From the NCBI RefSeq assembly GCF_004363235.1, contig NZ_SNYW01000007.1, positions 62,001-126,000 on the forward strand: DNA of 64,000 bases. Reading direction: 5' to 3'. The notes beneath the pieces are model-generated. The model was not told where the DNA came from. It saw only the letters and a list, made by a program, of their open reading frames with translations, and searched no databases. The stretch's first letter is position 1. Each line of letters opens with the position of its first letter. This document shows, in pieces, positions 1-15,824 of this stretch. Source of the DNA: Dongia mobilis. Its GTDB lineage: Bacteria > Pseudomonadota > Alphaproteobacteria > Dongiales > Dongiaceae. The position numbers and the translations under genes are program-made.

Positions 1-1162
1 CGAGAAAGCCGCCGAGGCCGAAGGCAATTGCCTGCCCCGCCCCCCACAATCCCATGCGCACGCCGGCCCGTGACGGGCCGCCGGCGCTGGCAAGGTCCAT
101 CATGCAGGCGATGGCTGCGGCGGCAAAGACGCCATTCGCGACACCGAGCAGGAAAACCGTTTCGCGCAGCGGCCAGCCTGACGGAGCGGAGGCAGCGGCC
201 CCGAGTCCGGCGAGGGTGAAGGCGGAAGCGATACACCCGATCAGGGTCCAGCGAGTCATGGAACCAAAGCGCGCTACGCCGCAGGCGCTGCCGCCGAGCG
301 CGATCAGGACCATGCCGAGGAAAACGCCGGCATTCTGCACTCCGGCAAGCTGCGTGGTCTCGCCGGGCGTCAGACCGAAAAGCATGCCTGCGAAGGGCTC
401 AAGGATCAGGTCTTGACCGCTGAAGGCCAGCATGGAGACGAAGATGAAGAGGGTGAAGCGGCGCGTCTTCGGTTCGTCCCAGACCTGGGCAAGGGCAGCA
501 CGGAAACTGCTTGCGGTGGCGGTCGCATCATCCGTTGTGGTGCCTGCCGATACCGGCCCCCGTTCAATGCCGATGACGCCAGCGAGTGCCAGCAGGAAAG
601 CCAATCCGCAGACGATGCCGACGACAGCGACCAGGCGCAGGGGAGAGAAGGGGTCAAGAAAGTGCCCGGCGCCGCCGGCGGTGGCGACGAAGCCCGCAAT
701 CATCATCAGCCAGACAATCGTCGCGGCCGCGGGCCGGCGACGAGGTGCCACACGTGCGGCGAGCAGGGCCAGCAGCGAGACGCCGGCGGCACCGACGCCG
801 AGACCAATCAGGACAAAACTTGTCAAGGCAAGTGCCAAACCCGCGCTTGTATTGCTGCTCATCCAGGCGGTTGCGATGGCCGCGCCGAGGCCGCCGAGCG
901 TAAGGGTCGCCATGCCGCTGATAATCCAGGGCGTGCGTCGCCGGCTGCGATCCGAGCCATGGCCGAAGCCCGGCCGCGAGAGCTGGATGGCATAGTGCAG
1001 ACCGACCAGCGCGCCAGGAACCATGGCCGGCAAGGCCAGTTCGACCACCATCACGCGATTGAGGGTCGATGTGGTGAGGACGACGACAGCACCGAGCGCT
1101 GTCTGCACCAGGCCCAGACGCAGAATGGTCAGCCAGCCGAAGGTGGCGGGTTCGCCGCTCAC
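1..1162 (-). CDS. PucC/Bch2-family transporter-like protein (3' part missing)
   Basis: This is a polytopic membrane protein of the PUCC family within the major facilitator superfamily, which serves antenna assembly or pigment delivery in purple bacteria. The frame is open for 387 codons and runs off the left edge, so the C-terminus is missing. The GTG start overlaps the bchG stop as GTGA, which implies translational coupling. The N-terminal stretch contains TLNRVMVVELALPA, which closely matches the TLNRVMILEMAVPA segment of LhaA at 13590-15020 and places both proteins in one family. Many hydrophobic segments follow. In many purple bacteria bchG is followed by such a gene (bch2, orf428) and then by bchP, so bchP may lie just outside the window. 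Family assignment is firm; the precise role (Bch2 versus PucC) is inference. Confidence 0.88.
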   Translation of the reverse strand, partial: MSGEPATFGWLTILRLGLVQTALGAVVVLTTSTLNRVMVVELALPAMVPGALVGLHYAIQLSRPGFGHGSDRSRRRTPWIISGMATLTLGGLGAAIATAWMSSNTSAGLALALTSFVLIGLGVGAAGVSLLALLAARVAPRRRPAAATIVWLMMIAGFVATAGGAGHFLDPFSPLRLVAVVGIVCGLAFLLALAGVIGIERGPVSAGTTTDDATATASSFRAALAQVWDEPKTRRFTLFIFVSMLAFSGQDLILEPFAGMLFGLTPGETTQLAGVQNAGVFLGMVLIALGGSACGVARFGSMTRWTLIGCIASAFTLAGLGAAASAPSGWPLRETVFLLGVANGVFAAAAIACMMDLASAGGPSRAGVRMGLWGAGQAIAFGLGGFL

Positions 1163-2061
1163 GCCGCACCGGCCAAGGCATGGGCCGTGGCCAGCATACC
1201 CAGAACATAAAGCGTGGTGCCGGTCGCATTGTACCAGGGTGCGCGCACGCGGGGGCTGTCCAGCAGCCGGATCATCAGGCCGAGTTGCACGATGAGCAGG
1301 GCGACGACCGCGCCCGCATGCCAGGGAGCGCCCCAGGCGACAAGCAGCCCGATGACGATGCATTGGGGCAGCGCCATCACCGCGCAGGCCACCCGCGCCG
1401 CTCGTTCCACGCCGAGAAGCACGGGCAGCGAGTCGATTCCCATCGCGCGATCGCCGTCGACTGACTTGAAGTCGTTCAGGGTCATGATTCCGTGCGCCCC
1501 CAGGCTGTAGAGGGCGGCGACCAGCAGGATGTGCGGTGCGGGCATGGCCGTCGCTATGACCGCAGCGCCGGTGATCCAGGGCAGGCCCTCGTAGCAGACG
1601 CCGACGGCGCTATTGCCCCACCAGCCATTTCGCTTCAGGCGGAAGGGCGGCGCGCTATAGGCCCAAGCCAATGCGAGCCCGACCAGCGTCGCGCCGAATC
1701 CCCAGGGACCGAGCAGCATCGCCAACATCATGGATGCGGCCGTCCAGGCAATCGCAATGAACAAGCCCCATCGTCCAGGAATGCGTCCGGAGGGAATCGG
1801 GCGCTGTGGCTCGTTGATCGCATCGACATGGCGATCGAACCAGTCGTTCACGGCCTGGCTGGTGCCGCAGACAAACGGACCGCAGAGCAGAACTCCCGCA
1901 ATGAACTCGACCCAGCGTCCCTCGATCGACTGCCCCGACGAGACGATGCCGCAGCCATAGGCCCACATTGGCGCGAACCAGGTAATGGGTTTCAGCAGTT
2001 GCAGCACAGCCATCGGGGCCGGGAAAGCGAAGCGCGCGTGGGAGATGCTGCGGCTCGCCAT
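1159..2061 (-). CDS. bchG: Bacteriochlorophyll synthase (geranylgeranyl/phytyl transferase)
   Basis: BchG is a membrane prenyltransferase of the UbiA family that esterifies bacteriochlorophyllide a with geranylgeranyl or phytyl diphosphate, the last step before pigment insertion. The 300-residue protein has the usual family length. The first aspartate-rich motif is at residues 72-92 (NDWFDRHVDAINEPQRPIPS) and is diagnostic for chlorophyll synthases. A second one (NDFKSVDGDRAMGID) lies near residues 195-215. About eight hydrophobic segments surround these loops. It lies 9 bases after ppsR and overlaps the following PucC-like gene, so ppsR, bchG and the pucC-like gene look co-transcribed. Confidence 0.96.
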   Translation of the reverse strand: MASRSISHARFAFPAPMAVLQLLKPITWFAPMWAYGCGIVSSGQSIEGRWVEFIAGVLLCGPFVCGTSQAVNDWFDRHVDAINEPQRPIPSGRIPGRWGLFIAIAWTAASMMLAMLLGPWGFGATLVGLALAWAYSAPPFRLKRNGWWGNSAVGVCYEGLPWITGAAVIATAMPAPHILLVAALYSLGAHGIMTLNDFKSVDGDRAMGIDSLPVLLGVERAARVACAVMALPQCIVIGLLVAWGAPWHAGAVVALLIVQLGLMIRLLDSPRVRAPWYNATGTTLYVLGMLATAHALAGAA

Positions 2062-2070
2062 CCTGCCCTG

Positions 2071-3579
2071 CTATTCCGCCTTGTCGGCGATTTCGCCTAT
2101 TTCGGTCAGGCCATAGCGGCGGAGCTTCAGATAGAGGCTCTGCCGGCTGAGCCCGAGAAGTTCGGCGGCAGAGGCTCGGTTGTCGCCAGTCAGCATGAGC
2201 GCCGCCTCAATGCACATCCGTTCGATGACGTCGGTCGATTCGCGGACCAGTTCCTTAAGCGGCACACGACCGACCAGTTCGGTAAGCTGTTCCATGGATC
2301 GAGGCATGATGGCGACACTTATGTCTCCTGCCGCCTTGCCGGGCGAACTCAGCCTACGGGAGACGTCCCGAATGGAGAAACCGAAGGTCGTGCGATTGCC
2401 GTCACGGATTGATACCGCAGAGATCTCTACCTCAGGATTGGAGCCGTACTCCCCGCGCGCGGTCGTGAAGAACAGCCGGACCGTACCATGTTTAGCGAGA
2501 TTGCTGAGCAATACGCTGACATCAACGCCCGAGCGCCCGAGCCAGCGTTCCAAGTGTTCCCCGCGCGCCTGCTCCTCGGTCGCCAGTTGGGCGATTTCGA
2601 GGAATGCAGCGTTGGTGACCAGGATGCATCCCGCCTCGTCAGTAAGGACAAAGCCGTCGGGCAGTGCCTCCACAACTTCGGCTAGTTTCCGCTGCGGGTC
2701 AGGTGCCGGTCCGGCTTCGCCTGACTTAGGTGCCAGCCGCAGCAGCAGGATGGCGTTGTTGTCCTGTCGAAGCAGAGCGCAGGAAGCCACGATGTCCCGC
2801 TTCGCATGCAGAGGATGCAGTGTCAGTTCCTCCGTACGTCCTGTCGCCTCTACCCGCGTAAGCAGGCTTTCGAGCGCCTGTGCGCTGTTTTCGTCAAGAT
2901 GCGCGGTGAGCGGTTTCCCGGACAACTGAGTCGCCCCGTCGCCGAGCAGGTGGGCGGCGCTTGGATTTGCCTCAATCACGGCGCGGGTAGCTGGATCGAG
3001 CATCAGGATGGCGTCCGGCGCGGTGCGGAACAGGATGCGATAGCGTGCCTCCATCTGGCGAAGGCGCACATAGTCGCGCTCCATCGATTGCTGGGCCTGC
3101 AACAAATTCTGCTGCAGGGCCGCCATGGCGCGCTGGTCGCGACCGAAGGCGATGATGCGCTCCGGCGCACCAAGCCGGATTGTCGCATATAACAATGGTA
3201 GGCCAGATGTTCCACCGATGGCGTGATTGACTTGGCGCCAACGCGATGGCTGGCCGGAGCCGGCATCCGCGAGCAACTGGGAGACCTTTGGCCGGCTCTC
3301 GGTCGTAACCATGTCGAGCCAGGGACGACCGATCCAGGAATCGGTGCTGCCGGCCAGCAGCGTTGCGTCCGAACAGGCGATATCGCGCACGATACCTTGA
3401 TCGTCGAGGATGAGGAGAATGTCGGAGGCGGCGGACGCCAGCGCCAGGGCCGAGTCCGAATCAAGTGCTCCGAGCGTCTCGCCGGGGGAGAGGGTTTGTG
3501 TCACGGCAGATGAGATCCTCCATGCGTCGAATCTCCCCCCAGCATCTTTATTGGTTTGTGGTTCGGTTGAGCTCAGCAC
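2071..3579 (-). CDS. ppsR: PpsR/CrtJ transcriptional repressor of photosynthesis genes (copy 1)
   Basis: PpsR represses bch, crt and puc genes under oxygen or light. The 502-residue protein shows the expected order: an N-terminal PAS-like domain (about 45-145), a coiled Q-linker (about 150-175), two PAS domains (about 178-285 and 300-415), and a FIS-type helix-turn-helix at the C-terminus (TGDNRASAAELLGLSRQSLY, about residues 463-482). Cysteines are at 69, 267, 318 and 456. C456 starts the helix-turn-helix region (MCIEAALMLTGDN) at the place of the redox cysteine known from PpsR/CrtJ, so redox control is plausible. Its start overlaps the end of aerR by seven bases (ATGCTGA), giving the classical aerR-ppsR pair. 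Compare the cysteine-free second copy at 20750-22111. Confidence 0.95.
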   Translation of the reverse strand: MLSSTEPQTNKDAGGRFDAWRISSAVTQTLSPGETLGALDSDSALALASAASDILLILDDQGIVRDIACSDATLLAGSTDSWIGRPWLDMVTTESRPKVSQLLADAGSGQPSRWRQVNHAIGGTSGLPLLYATIRLGAPERIIAFGRDQRAMAALQQNLLQAQQSMERDYVRLRQMEARYRILFRTAPDAILMLDPATRAVIEANPSAAHLLGDGATQLSGKPLTAHLDENSAQALESLLTRVEATGRTEELTLHPLHAKRDIVASCALLRQDNNAILLLRLAPKSGEAGPAPDPQRKLAEVVEALPDGFVLTDEAGCILVTNAAFLEIAQLATEEQARGEHLERWLGRSGVDVSVLLSNLAKHGTVRLFFTTARGEYGSNPEVEISAVSIRDGNRTTFGFSIRDVSRRLSSPGKAAGDISVAIMPRSMEQLTELVGRVPLKELVRESTDVIERMCIEAALMLTGDNRASAAELLGLSRQSLYLKLRRYGLTEIGEIADKAE

Positions 3580-4469
3580 TTTAATCCCAGCAGTCCCAAA
3601 ATGTCTTCGGCACGGTCGACGGCTTGCCGTCCGTCAGTCGCCATGGCATCGGCGCCGATCAGGCCGGCAAGGTCATGATCGTCGACGAAGGCGCTTCCCC
3701 CGACGAGGATGCCAATGGATTTGTTGAGCGAGTTTCGCCGCACGGCGTGAATTTGCGCGGCCAAAGCTTCCTTGCGTGTGAGCGAACTCAGCGAGAACCC
3801 GGCAATCGAAAATGACTGGTGGCTTACCAGCGCCACGACGTCCTGCACTGCATGTGATGAGTCGCACCACACTTCCCAGCCGGCCCGGCGGAAGAACTCC
3901 GCCACCATGGTGACGCCGAAGAAATGCTGCTCACCCGGCGCCGGTAGGAGAAGAATGCGTTGCCTGCAACCGGATTCGTCGAGTTCTCCCATGAATTCAG
4001 GACTGAAGCGGCGCAGCAACATTTGCAGCCTTCCGACGCCGATCGTTACCTGGGTGAAGTCGATGAAATCCGCAACCCACATCTCACCCAGCCGCCGGGC
4101 AACGGGAGTCAGCAGGCCAAGGTAGACCTCTTCTACATTGACGCCCGCCTTCAACATTGCGGCGATATAGGCTGCGGCGTCCTCGGATTCGTCGCCCAGG
4201 ATCAGTGTCGTCATCTCGTTGACATGCGCATCCGAGATATTGTGCGGAGCGACGATTGAGATGCCTTGCGCGTATTGTTCGTTATCTCGTCGCGCGAGGA
4301 CGAGGCGCGGAATGATCTCGGTTTCGATCGCCCGGACGAGGCGGGCGACGCCCTGCAGGGGGCCCTGGTCGACTGCCTGGCGCTTGCCGGGCTCCCAGCC
4401 GAGCGAGCGTGGAAGACGCGCCTGTTCGCTGCAGAAACCATCCGCGACCTGCTGGGTCGTGTCAGCCAT
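3573..4469 (-). CDS. aerR: AerR/PpaA cobalamin-binding antirepressor of PpsR
   Basis: AerR/PpaA proteins bind vitamin B12 and counteract PpsR/CrtJ. I use the ATG at 4469 (298 residues) rather than the longest frame (to 4505), because GGGGAGG sits just before it. The middle (about 95-165) matches the helical cap of B12-binding proteins, with a segment around VYLGLLTPVARRLGEMWVAD. The C-terminal half (about 170-295) is a Rossmann-like B12 domain with EQHFFG (His182, Gly185) in the place of the DxHxxG motif, and a late glycine loop (ILVGGSAF). Position directly upstream of ppsR and divergent from bchF is classical. The aspartate of the motif is replaced by Glu, as expected for the divergent SCHIC-type domain. 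Confidence 0.9.
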   Translation of the reverse strand: MADTTQQVADGFCSEQARLPRSLGWEPGKRQAVDQGPLQGVARLVRAIETEIIPRLVLARRDNEQYAQGISIVAPHNISDAHVNEMTTLILGDESEDAAAYIAAMLKAGVNVEEVYLGLLTPVARRLGEMWVADFIDFTQVTIGVGRLQMLLRRFSPEFMGELDESGCRQRILLLPAPGEQHFFGVTMVAEFFRRAGWEVWCDSSHAVQDVVALVSHQSFSIAGFSLSSLTRKEALAAQIHAVRRNSLNKSIGILVGGSAFVDDHDLAGLIGADAMATDGRQAVDRAEDILGLLGLKC

Positions 4470-4826
4470 AGGTTCCTCCCCTGAACGAGATGACCTTGGG
4501 CCCATTGTCCTGGAAACCGGAGCGTTAAGGCGGCTGGAACTCTGCGACTTGACGGACGGCGATACTCCAGACTGATCCGAATTCGGGCTCTTATTGACCC
4601 CACAACCTTATGCGCTGACAAAGTGACTGTCAATTTCATGTTACGTAAAAAAAACTTGACACATTGAACTGTCAATTCTAGCGTGACACACAAGGGCCCG
4701 AGACAAGCACTCAGCATAGAGGTCCGCGATAGTCGTCCTTAAGTTTCAATTGGTTAATCCCTGAACCGCGCCATTCGCACGGGCTCCAGGCGGTACCGAG
4801 AAGCACAGACAGGGGGCTCTCATCGC
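4470..4826. promoter_or_regulatory. Divergent aerR/bchF control region with repeated TGACA/TGTCA words
   Basis: This 357-base gap separates the minus-strand aerR-ppsR-bchG unit from the plus-strand bchF superoperon. It holds TGACA-N7-TGTCA (4616-4632), TTGACA-N8-TGTCAA (4656-4675) and TGTCA-N9-TGACA (4670-4688). It also has two near matches to the PpsR/CrtJ consensus TGT-N12-ACA: 4628-4645 ends in ACG and 4644-4661 begins with CGT. No perfect TGT-N12-ACA occurs. A possible bchF promoter is TTGACA (4656-4661), 17 bases, TAGCGT (4679-4684), with its -10 inside the TGTCA-N9-TGACA dyad. On the minus strand TTGACA at 4675-4670 and at 4633-4628 could serve aerR. Binding by PpsR is inferred from context. 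I see nothing specific in 4700-4826. Confidence 0.6.
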
Positions 4827-6739
<1,913 letters not shown>

Positions 6740-6742
6740 GTC

Positions 6743-8294
6743 ATGCAGCTCGCCCTTTGGACATATGAAGGCCCACCTCACGTCGGCGCCATGCGAGTCG
6801 CTACCGCGTTGACTGACGTGCACTATGTTTTGCACGCGCCGCAGGGTGACACCTATGCCGATCTGCTCTTCACCATGATCGAACGGCGCCACCACCGCCC
6901 GCCGGTTACCTACACAACGTTTCAGGCCCGCGATCTGGGCGGGGACACCGCCGAATTGTTCAAGACAGCGGCCAGGGAAGCCTTCGAGCGTTTCGCGCCC
7001 AAGGCGATGCTGGTTGGGGCGTCCTGCACCGGCGAACTGATCCAGGATGATCCCGGAGGACTCGCCAGAGCGCTCAGTTTGCCAATCCCCATCGTGGCAC
7101 TCGAATTGCCGTCCTACCAGCGCAAGGAGAACTGGGGCGCGTCCGAGACCTTCTACCAGCTTGTGCGCACTCTGGCCGGTCCACAAGCGAGTGCTGAACG
7201 CGCCCCGCGCGACAAATCCCGTCGCCCGCGCTGCAACCTGCTCGGGCCGACAGCACTCGGTTTTCGCCACCGCGACGACGTGAAGGAAGTATCCGGTCTG
7301 CTGAACCAGCTCGGCGTGGACGTCGCGGTGGTGGCGCCGCTGGACGCCAGCGCCGCCGATATCGCGCGATTGGGCGAGGCCGATTTCAATGTCGTGCTCT
7401 ATCCCGAGATCGCGCTGACCGCGGCGCAATGGCTGCAGCGCAATTTTGGCCAGCCGATGCTGCAGACCGTGCCGATCGGCGCCGGGGCGACCCGGGACTT
7501 TATCGCCGAGGTCGTCAAGGTGGCGGGCATCGAGGCGGTTGATCCAGCGCAGTTCGAGCCGCGCGCCACTTGGTATGCCAAGTCGGTCGATTCCACCTAT
7601 CTGACCGGCAAGCGGGTGTACATCTTCGGTGACGCGACCCATGCCATCGCCGCGGCGCGGGTCGCGGTGGAGGAACTTGGCTTCACACTTGTCGGGCTCG
7701 GCACCTATAGTCGTGAATTCGCGCGCGAAACCCGGGCTGCCGCCACAAAATACGGCGTCGACGCGCTGATTTCCGACGACTACCTCGCCGTCGAAGCACA
7801 GATCGAGGCAGTACAGCCGGAACTCGTGCTCGGCACCCAAATGGAACGGCATGTCGCCAAGCGCCATGGCATCCCTTGCGCCGTGATCTCCGCGCCTGTG
7901 CATGTGCAGGACTTCCCCGCACGTTACGCACCCCAGATGGGCGTCGAGGGCGCCAACGTCCTATTCGACACTTGGGTCCATCCGCTGATGATGGGGCTGG
8001 AGGAGCATCTGCTGACGATGTTCCGCGACGACTTCGAGTTTCATGATCAGGCTCGGCCATCTCATCTTCCCGCGCATCGACCTGCCGTGAACCCGGGTGC
8101 CTCGCGCGGTGCCGAGGTCATCCAACTTCCGCAGCGTGAGACGGCGCCGGAAATCGCCGCCGACGTCGCCTGGACGGTCGACGCCGAATCGGAACTCAAA
8201 AAGATCCCCTTCTTCGTTCGCGGCAAGGCGCGCCGCAACACCGAGCGGTTCGCCCGCGACAGCGGCGTTGCCACGATCACAATTGAGACCCTGT

Positions 8295-8323
<29 letters not shown>
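6743..8323 (+). CDS. bchB: Light-independent protochlorophyllide reductase subunit B
   Basis: BchB is the second subunit of the NB protein of dark-operative protochlorophyllide reductase. At 526 residues it is of normal length. Asp36 (PQGDTYADL), the unusual aspartate ligand of the NB [4Fe-4S] cluster, and Cys95 (GASCTGEL) are both in place. The C-terminal region (about 470-526) is the small BchB-type domain that follows a charged linker. It starts three bases after bchN and its last 29 bases overlap the start of bchH in another frame, an unusually long overlap in this operon. Confidence 0.97.
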
Positions 8324-12894
<4,571 letters not shown>

Positions 12895-12895
<1 letters not shown>

Positions 12896-13593
12896 TGACC
12901 AGCGCCACCTACATCGCGCGGCGGGGCGAGCTGCAGACCTATTTCGACCGGACTGCGGTCGATGCCTGGTCGCGCCTTACCTCCGACGCGCCGGTCAGCC
13001 GGATCCGCGCCACGGTGCGGGCGGGCCGCGAGGCCATGCGGACCAACCTGCTGGCCTGGCTGCCGCAAGACCTGACGGGCCGCCGGCTGCTCGATGCCGG
13101 CTGCGGCACAGGCGCCCTCGCCGTCGAGGCGGGGCATCGTGGGGCGCAGGTGACCGCTATCGACCTTTCGCCCACCCTTACCAAACTTGCACGCGAGCGG
13201 CTGCCGGCGGAACTCGATGGCCGCATCGAGTTCCGCGTCGGCGATATGCTCGACCCGGCACACGGTATCTTCGACCATGCGGTGGCAATGGATTCGCTCA
13301 TCCACTACCGCGCGCCCGACATGGTGCGGGCACTGGCCTCCCTGGCGCAGCGCGTCGAGCACTCGATCGCCTTCACTTTTGCGCCACGTACACCGGCGCT
13401 CTCGGTCATGCATGCTGTGGGTCGACTGTTTCCACGCGGCAACCGGGCCCCGGCAATCGAGCCAGTCGGTCCGGTTGCATTGCAACAGCTGTTGGCTGCC
13501 GATCCGGCGCTTGCCGGTTGGCGCGTCAATCGTATCCAGCGCGTCACCACTGGGTTCTACATGTCGCAAGGCGTGGAGCTGGTGCGGTCATGA
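12895..13593 (+). CDS. bchM: Mg-protoporphyrin IX O-methyltransferase
   Basis: BchM methylates the C13 propionate of Mg-protoporphyrin IX with S-adenosylmethionine, giving the substrate of the cyclase AcsF. I use the ATG at 12895, which overlaps the bchL stop (TGATG); the frame is open further upstream but only as a shadow of bchL. The 232-residue protein has the SAM-binding glycine motif LLDAGCGTGALAVE near residues 62-75 and the acidic turn VTAIDLSPTL near residues 85-95, followed by the C-terminal BchM-type region ending GFYMSQGVELVRS. Its end overlaps lhaA by four bases. Confidence 0.95.
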
Positions 13594-15020
13594 AGCGGCT
13601 GGACCACATTGCCGCACGGGGCTGGCTCCACTTGGCGCCGCAATTCCTCCCCTTCGCCGATGCGGCGAGCCGCGAACTGCCGCTTGGCCGCCTGCTGCGC
13701 CTGTCCCTGTTCCAGGTTTCGGTCGGCATGGCCGTAGTGCTGCTCAATGGCACCCTGAACCGCGTCATGATCCTGGAGATGGCGGTTCCGGCCTGGCTGG
13801 TGAGCGTGATGGTGGCCCTGCCGCTTCTTTTCGCGCCCTTCCGCGCGCTGATCGGCCATCGCTCCGACATGCACCGGTCGCTGCTTGGCTGGCGGCGGGT
13901 ACCCTATATCTGGATGGGTACGTTGCTGCAATTCGGCGGCCTGGCGATCATGCCCTTCGCGTTGATCGTGCTGTCCGGTGACACGCATGGCCCGGCTTTT
14001 GTCGGTCACGCCGGCGCGGCGTTGGCCTTCCTCCTTGTTGGCGTTGGTCTGCATACGACGCAAACAGCCGGCCTCGCGTTGGCGACCGACCTGGCTCCCC
14101 CCGGGTCGCGCCCACGCGTGGTCGCGCTGCTCTACGTGATGCTGCTCGCCGGCATGGTGCTGGCGTCGCTGGTGTTCGGTGCGCTGCTCGAGCAGTTCAG
14201 CCAGATGCGCCTGATCCAGGTGATTCAGGGTGCCGCCCTCGCCACCATGCTGCTGAACATCGCGGCGTTGTGGAAGCAGGAGGCGCGTAATCCTGTGCTG
14301 ACCGACCCGGCACGGCCGCGCCAGGATTTCGCCATGGCGTGGCGGCGGTTCATCGCGCAGCCGCGGGCGGCCCGTTTCCTGGTCACGGTCGGACTTGGCA
14401 CCGCCGCCTTCAGCATGCAGGACATCTTGCTGGAGCCGTATGGCGGCGAGATCCTGCATATGGCGGTGGGCAGCACCACGATGCTGACCGCAATACTCGC
14501 CGGAGGCACACTGATCGGTTTTGCAATCGCCGCACGCCATCTGTCCCTGGGCGGTGATCCGTTTCGCATCGCGGCATTCGGCGCGCTCGTCGGACTTGCT
14601 GCCTTTCCCGCAGTGATGATTGCCGCGCCGGCCAGTTCCCTGCTCCTGTTCCTGACCGGTACCGGTCTCATCGGGCTCGGCGGCGGGCTGTTCTCGGTCA
14701 GCACATTGACGGCCGCCATGGCGCTCGACAATGGCGACGGAAGCGGTCTGGCGCTGGGTGCCTGGGGGGCCGTGCAGGCCAGCGCCGCCGGTCTTGCGGT
14801 AGCCGCAGGCGGCATATTGCGGGATGTGGCGAATGTTCTCGCCGATCGGGGCCTGCTTGGCCCGGCACTGACGGGGCGCTCGGTCGGCTACGGATTTGTC
14901 TATCAGGTCGAGATCGTTTTGCTGTTCGCGGCCCTCGTCGCCATCGGACCGTTGGTACGCACAGCGGGAGGCCGGCTGCGGTCGACCGCGAAATTCGGCT
15001 TGGCGGAGTTTCCCGGTTAG
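13590..15020 (+). CDS. lhaA: LhaA/PucC-family light-harvesting 1 assembly protein
   Basis: LhaA is a twelve-helix membrane protein that helps assemble light-harvesting complex 1 around the reaction centre. The start used is the ATG at 13590, overlapping the bchM stop (ATGA), giving 476 residues. The N-terminus carries LFQVSVGMAVVLLNGTLNRV, and a later loop holds SDMHRSLLGWRRVPYIWMGT, both typical of the PUCC family. It shares the TLNRVM motif with the partial protein at 1-1162. The position between bchM and puhA is the classical one for lhaA. puhA follows after 30 bases with its own GGAGGT site. Confidence 0.93.
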   Translation: MKRLDHIAARGWLHLAPQFLPFADAASRELPLGRLLRLSLFQVSVGMAVVLLNGTLNRVMILEMAVPAWLVSVMVALPLLFAPFRALIGHRSDMHRSLLGWRRVPYIWMGTLLQFGGLAIMPFALIVLSGDTHGPAFVGHAGAALAFLLVGVGLHTTQTAGLALATDLAPPGSRPRVVALLYVMLLAGMVLASLVFGALLEQFSQMRLIQVIQGAALATMLLNIAALWKQEARNPVLTDPARPRQDFAMAWRRFIAQPRAARFLVTVGLGTAAFSMQDILLEPYGGEILHMAVGSTTMLTAILAGGTLIGFAIAARHLSLGGDPFRIAAFGALVGLAAFPAVMIAAPASSLLLFLTGTGLIGLGGGLFSVSTLTAAMALDNGDGSGLALGAWGAVQASAAGLAVAAGGILRDVANVLADRGLLGPALTGRSVGYGFVYQVEIVLLFAALVAIGPLVRTAGGRLRSTAKFGLAEFPG

Positions 15021-15050
15021 GGCCCGCCGCTGTCATCTGGAGGTAGCGTC

Positions 15051-15824
15051 ATGCAAGGTGCCATCACTGCCTATATCGACGTCGCGCAGGTCGTGCTCTA
15101 CGCATTCTGGATTTTCTTTGCCGGGCTTATTCTCTATCTCCGGCGTGAAGACAAGCGCGAGGGATATCCGCTCGAGGCAGGGCTGCCGGACCGGGTAATC
15201 GCGCAGGGTTTTCCGGCGATCCCGGAGCCGAAGACCTTCGAACTCACCCATGGCGGCAGCGTGCAGGCGCCCAATCGCATAGGCGATACGCGCGACATTC
15301 GCGCCGCGCCGGTGGGGCCCTGGCCCGGCGCACCGTTGGAGCCGACTGGCGATCCGATGATCGACGGTGTCGGACCAGGTTCCTTCGCCATGCGCTCGGA
15401 CAAGCCGGAACTTGCCTATGACGGCAAGCCGAAGATCGTGCCGCTCCGCATCGCCAGCGATTTCTGGGTCGATTCCGAGGATTCCGACCCGCGCGGCATG
15501 GATGTGATCGGCGCAGACGGCAAGACGGGTGGCATCGTCGTCGAGGTCTGGGTCGATCGCTCGGAGTATCTCATTCGCTATCTGGAAGTCGAACTCGCGG
15601 GTGCCACGGGCGGCGGCCATGTCCTGCTGCCGATCAATTTCTGCAAGATTGACCGCCGGCAGGAATTGGTCCGCGTCAGTGCGATCCTGGCTGACCAGTT
15701 TGCCCGCGTACCGCGCTTGGCCAATCCGGACCAGGTCACGCTGCTGGAGGAGGACCGGATCACTGCCTATTACGGCGGCGGGACACTCTATGCCGAGCCC
15801 TCCCGCCTGGGGCCGCTGCTATGA
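15051..15824 (+). CDS. puhA: Photosynthetic reaction centre H subunit
   Basis: PuhA caps the reaction centre on the cytoplasmic side and shapes the proton path to the secondary quinone. The 257-residue protein has one N-terminal membrane helix (about residues 11-30, VVLYAFWIFFAGLILYLR), then the charged REDKREGYPLE turn, and a cytoplasmic PRC-barrel domain (about 110-245, with SDFWVDSEDSDPRGMDVIGA). A strong GGAGGT lies 6-7 bases before the ATG, the first independent ribosome site since bchF. This fits the need for higher, stoichiometric output of this subunit. The end overlaps puhB by four bases. Confidence 0.97.
   Translation: MQGAITAYIDVAQVVLYAFWIFFAGLILYLRREDKREGYPLEAGLPDRVIAQGFPAIPEPKTFELTHGGSVQAPNRIGDTRDIRAAPVGPWPGAPLEPTGDPMIDGVGPGSFAMRSDKPELAYDGKPKIVPLRIASDFWVDSEDSDPRGMDVIGADGKTGGIVVEVWVDRSEYLIRYLEVELAGATGGGHVLLPINFCKIDRRQELVRVSAILADQFARVPRLANPDQVTLLEEDRITAYYGGGTLYAEPSRLGPLL

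Noticed and set aside
4628-4645. Canonical PpsR site TGT-N12-ACA
   Set aside because: Only TGT-N12-ACG is present; I report the region as a candidate array, not a consensus site.
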